Shown piece after piece: positions 61,979 to 64,000 of a DNA stretch of 64,000 bases (its first letter is position 1; each line of letters begins with the position of its first letter). The stretch comes from Odiellus spinosus. Lineage: Eukaryota > Arthropoda > Arachnida > Opiliones > Phalangiidae. The notes beneath the pieces were generated by a model that had not been told where the DNA came from, did not search any database, and saw only the letters and a program-made list of their open reading frames with translations. Both the position numbers and the translations under genes were made by a program. The DNA is taken from positions 19,679,434 to 19,743,433 of the forward strand of contig OY987227.1 in NCBI GenBank assembly GCA_963920705.1. Reading direction: 5' to 3'.

Positions 61979-62136
61979 AAATAGGCTTAGCGGGATTCGT
62001 GGAGATCAGCTGATTTCTTCGCGTATCAGGTCTAGCGATTGTTAAGTCTCGCGAACAACTGGCCTTCCTCATTAGTCGCTAGACCTTAAACGCGAGGAAA
62101 TCAGCTGATCTCCATAAATCGCGCTAAGCCTAATTT
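61979..62136. repeat. Palindrome family 1, copy 3
   Basis: AAATAGGCTTAGCG/CGCTAAGCCTAATTT and TGGAGATCAGCTGATTTC/GAAATCAGCTGATCTCCA are paired, with an inner GGTCTAGCGA/TCGCTAGACC stem. This is the best-preserved copy. Confidence 0.85.
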
Positions 62137-63747
62137 ATTTCTACTTTTAATATTTGTTCCCTAAACTTATCGGTGGATTAGTTCTATATAAAAGATAAGG
62201 AATCGATAAAAAAATCACTCATTACGTTGTATTCTCTCTTTAAAACATCGTTATTTCATTCTCCCTTTGAAATTTAATTTATTTTAAATAGCCGATAGAT
62301 CTTAGATGATGACTTTCTCATTCACAATCAATTTAAAACTTAGTTTTAACCCTGTCTTAGGTTTAAATTTAATTAACTGTTTTAGTTAATTTAGTAACGA
62401 GCCGAGTTTTTTTTTGCGAATAGCGATTCTCTCTTGGGCCCAAACGCGGCAAGCGCGCTTTTACTAACCGCATACTAATCAGCGATGCATGGCTTTTTAC
62501 AAACACACACGCAGCGTAGACATATTCCTAACTTACGTCGGAGAAACGCTATTTGCATTTTAAAACTTGGGGTAATTAGTAATTACCAACTTCTCAACTA
62601 AGAAATATTTTCAAGATTCTTGAGGAAACTTACGAGAATTATTTTTAAAAGTTGTCATCTACGGATTTATTTTGGCATTTCAATTATTTGAGAAACTAGT
62701 TTCGTTACAATTTTAGATTTAAATTCGTCAAAAATTTAAGTTCAAGATTTGTTAGAATTTTATTTAGAAAATAATTAGTTTGCTTTAGAAAGTAAATTTG
62801 TTAGATTTTATTTAGAACTAATTTACTTTCTAACAAATCTAAATTTTAAAGTAAATTAGTTCTAAATAAATTCTAACAAATTTACATTTTAATTTTATTT
62901 AGAAAGTAGATTTGTTAGAATTTTATTTAGAAAAGAATTAATTTGCTTTAAAAAGTAAATTTATTAGAATTTTTTTTAGAATTAAATTACTTTAGAAAGT
63001 AAATTTGTTAGAATTTTATTTAGAACTAATTTACTTTAAAAAGTAGATTTGTTAGAATTTTATTTAGATTTTAAAAACGTTAGAATTTTAAAACTTAGAT
63101 AAGATACGTTAGAATTTAACAAAAATGCTTGGAATTTTGGTTTCATTTAATTGAATTAGTAAAATTAAATTTAATTGAAAAACTTGTTAGAATTTTATTT
63201 GAAACAAGTCTTAGAATTTTTCTTTTAAACTTAGGTTTGTTAGAATTAATTTTTAACATTTATATTTGTTAGAATTTTAGTTTGATTCATTTTAATTAAC
63301 CAAGTTTAATTAATTTAAAGTCGTTAAGGTTTCTTAGAATATTAGTTGGATTTATGTAAATAAACAAAATTAAATGAATTTAATCAAATTTTAGATTTGT
63401 TACAATTTTGTTTCTCTTCTAGATTTAAAATTTCGTTTAAATTAACTTTTAATTAAAATTAGCCAATATTTAAGATTTAAAAACAAATATTTTTTTATAA
63501 TTTATCTCAAAATATGTTGAATAGTTTTTAATTTTAATTTTGTTCATTTCATCTTCTCTTTAATTCTTACAATTGTAAATTAAATTTAAATATAGTTGGA
63601 ATGATTGAAATGTTAATTTCTGCGGATGTGGATGTAAAAATCTTTCGTGAAACGTAAAAATTGAATTATCGAGTCTTTTCTCACGAGTTGTTTCTCATTT
63701 AGGTCTGAAAAAAACTTTAATTTGACAGAAAAAGCGTTATTTAGAAA
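62137..63747. other. AT-rich interval with dispersed TTTGTTAGAATTTTATTTAG words
   Basis: From about 62740 to 63260 the word TTTGTTAGAATTTTATTTAG and its inverse recur irregularly about ten times, including adjacent inverted copies at 62800-62870. No gene seen. Confidence 0.5.
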
Positions 63748-63752
63748 AAAAA

Positions 63753-63915
63753 ACTTACGCTTAGCAGGTTTCACGAAGAATTGCTGAATTTCTTCGCATT
63801 GAGCAAAGTCCCGTCATGAAGGCGAGATTCAATGAAACGTTCAATTGGTTTCTGATCCTTTAACGCCAATAAATTTGGATGATCTCCTTAAATCCTGCTA
63901 AGCCTATTTTCCAGT
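63753..63915. repeat. Palindrome family 1, degenerate copy 4
   Basis: CGCTTAGCAGGTTT and AAATCCTGCTAAGCC remain paired at the ends, with weaker inner pairing. Confidence 0.55.
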
Positions 63916-64000
63916 TAAGTTTTAATTTGATATTTTATTTACCCACAGACACACAAACAGAGGCGTCCAGTGTAAAACCTCCCCCTAAACTTAAGTTCAG

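Overview
This is AT-rich eukaryotic nuclear DNA. It has intron-split genes with GT..AG introns as short as about 65 bp, metazoan gene families, and no bacterial-style operons. The CLOCK-like protein has the insect wording of the bHLH and PAS domains, and one foldback element carries short GGTTA/TTAGG runs of the insect telomere type. An insect is the best guess. A beetle is possible, but the order cannot be fixed from this window.

Genes lie in the left 18.5 kb. (1) 1-518, minus strand: an open coding exon of an unrecognised gene that runs off the window edge. (2) 1616-6734, plus: a 12-exon Clock gene (circadian bHLH-PAS activator, about 723 aa as joined here). (3) 14217-16766, minus: a five-exon gene for an unrecognised protein of about 694 aa. 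(4) 17048-18457, plus: a five-exon PPM1K-type mitochondrial PP2C phosphatase of 372 aa. Genes 3 and 4 are head to head across 281 bp. That gap holds a symmetric RFX X-box and a CACGTG E-box, the class of site bound by CLOCK/CYCLE. The 7.5 kb between genes 2 and 3 holds small repeats and decayed coding-like remnants.

From about 19.9 kb to the right edge I see no convincing gene. The region is a mosaic of nested repeats: a roughly 540-bp satellite built from two palindromes (19.96-21.8 and 35.6-37.0 kb); a 1,030-bp inverted-repeat transposon inside it with a clear 6-bp target duplication; and an 11-kb block (21.8-32.9 kb) where CpG-rich 17-bp minisatellite subarrays alternate about 15 times with a conserved AT-rich spacer of about 310 bp. 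Further right are AT-only satellites with two orientation flips (43-44.4 kb), a 23-bp minisatellite (46.75-47.8 kb), long palindromes of at least two families (49.4-51.1, 62.0, 63.8 kb), two tandem decayed 5.8S-ITS2-28S rDNA fragments (51.7-53.4 kb), and a 1.74-kb CAGGGTT-ended element filled with its own minisatellite (53.6-55.3 kb). A 192-bp relative of that element sits at 60.2 kb. Blocks at 44.4-48.2 kb recur, diverged, at 55.8-60 kb in the same order, so the right third looks like an old duplication of about 11-12 kb later broken up by satellites.

Long open frames in the 17-bp and 23-bp arrays are consequences of stop-free repeat units whose lengths are not multiples of three. I do not annotate them as genes. 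The most notable items are the rDNA-derived duplicates, the 17-bp/spacer higher-order array, the TIR elements with visible targets or empty sites, the intronic hairpin element in Clock, and the X-box/E-box bidirectional promoter.
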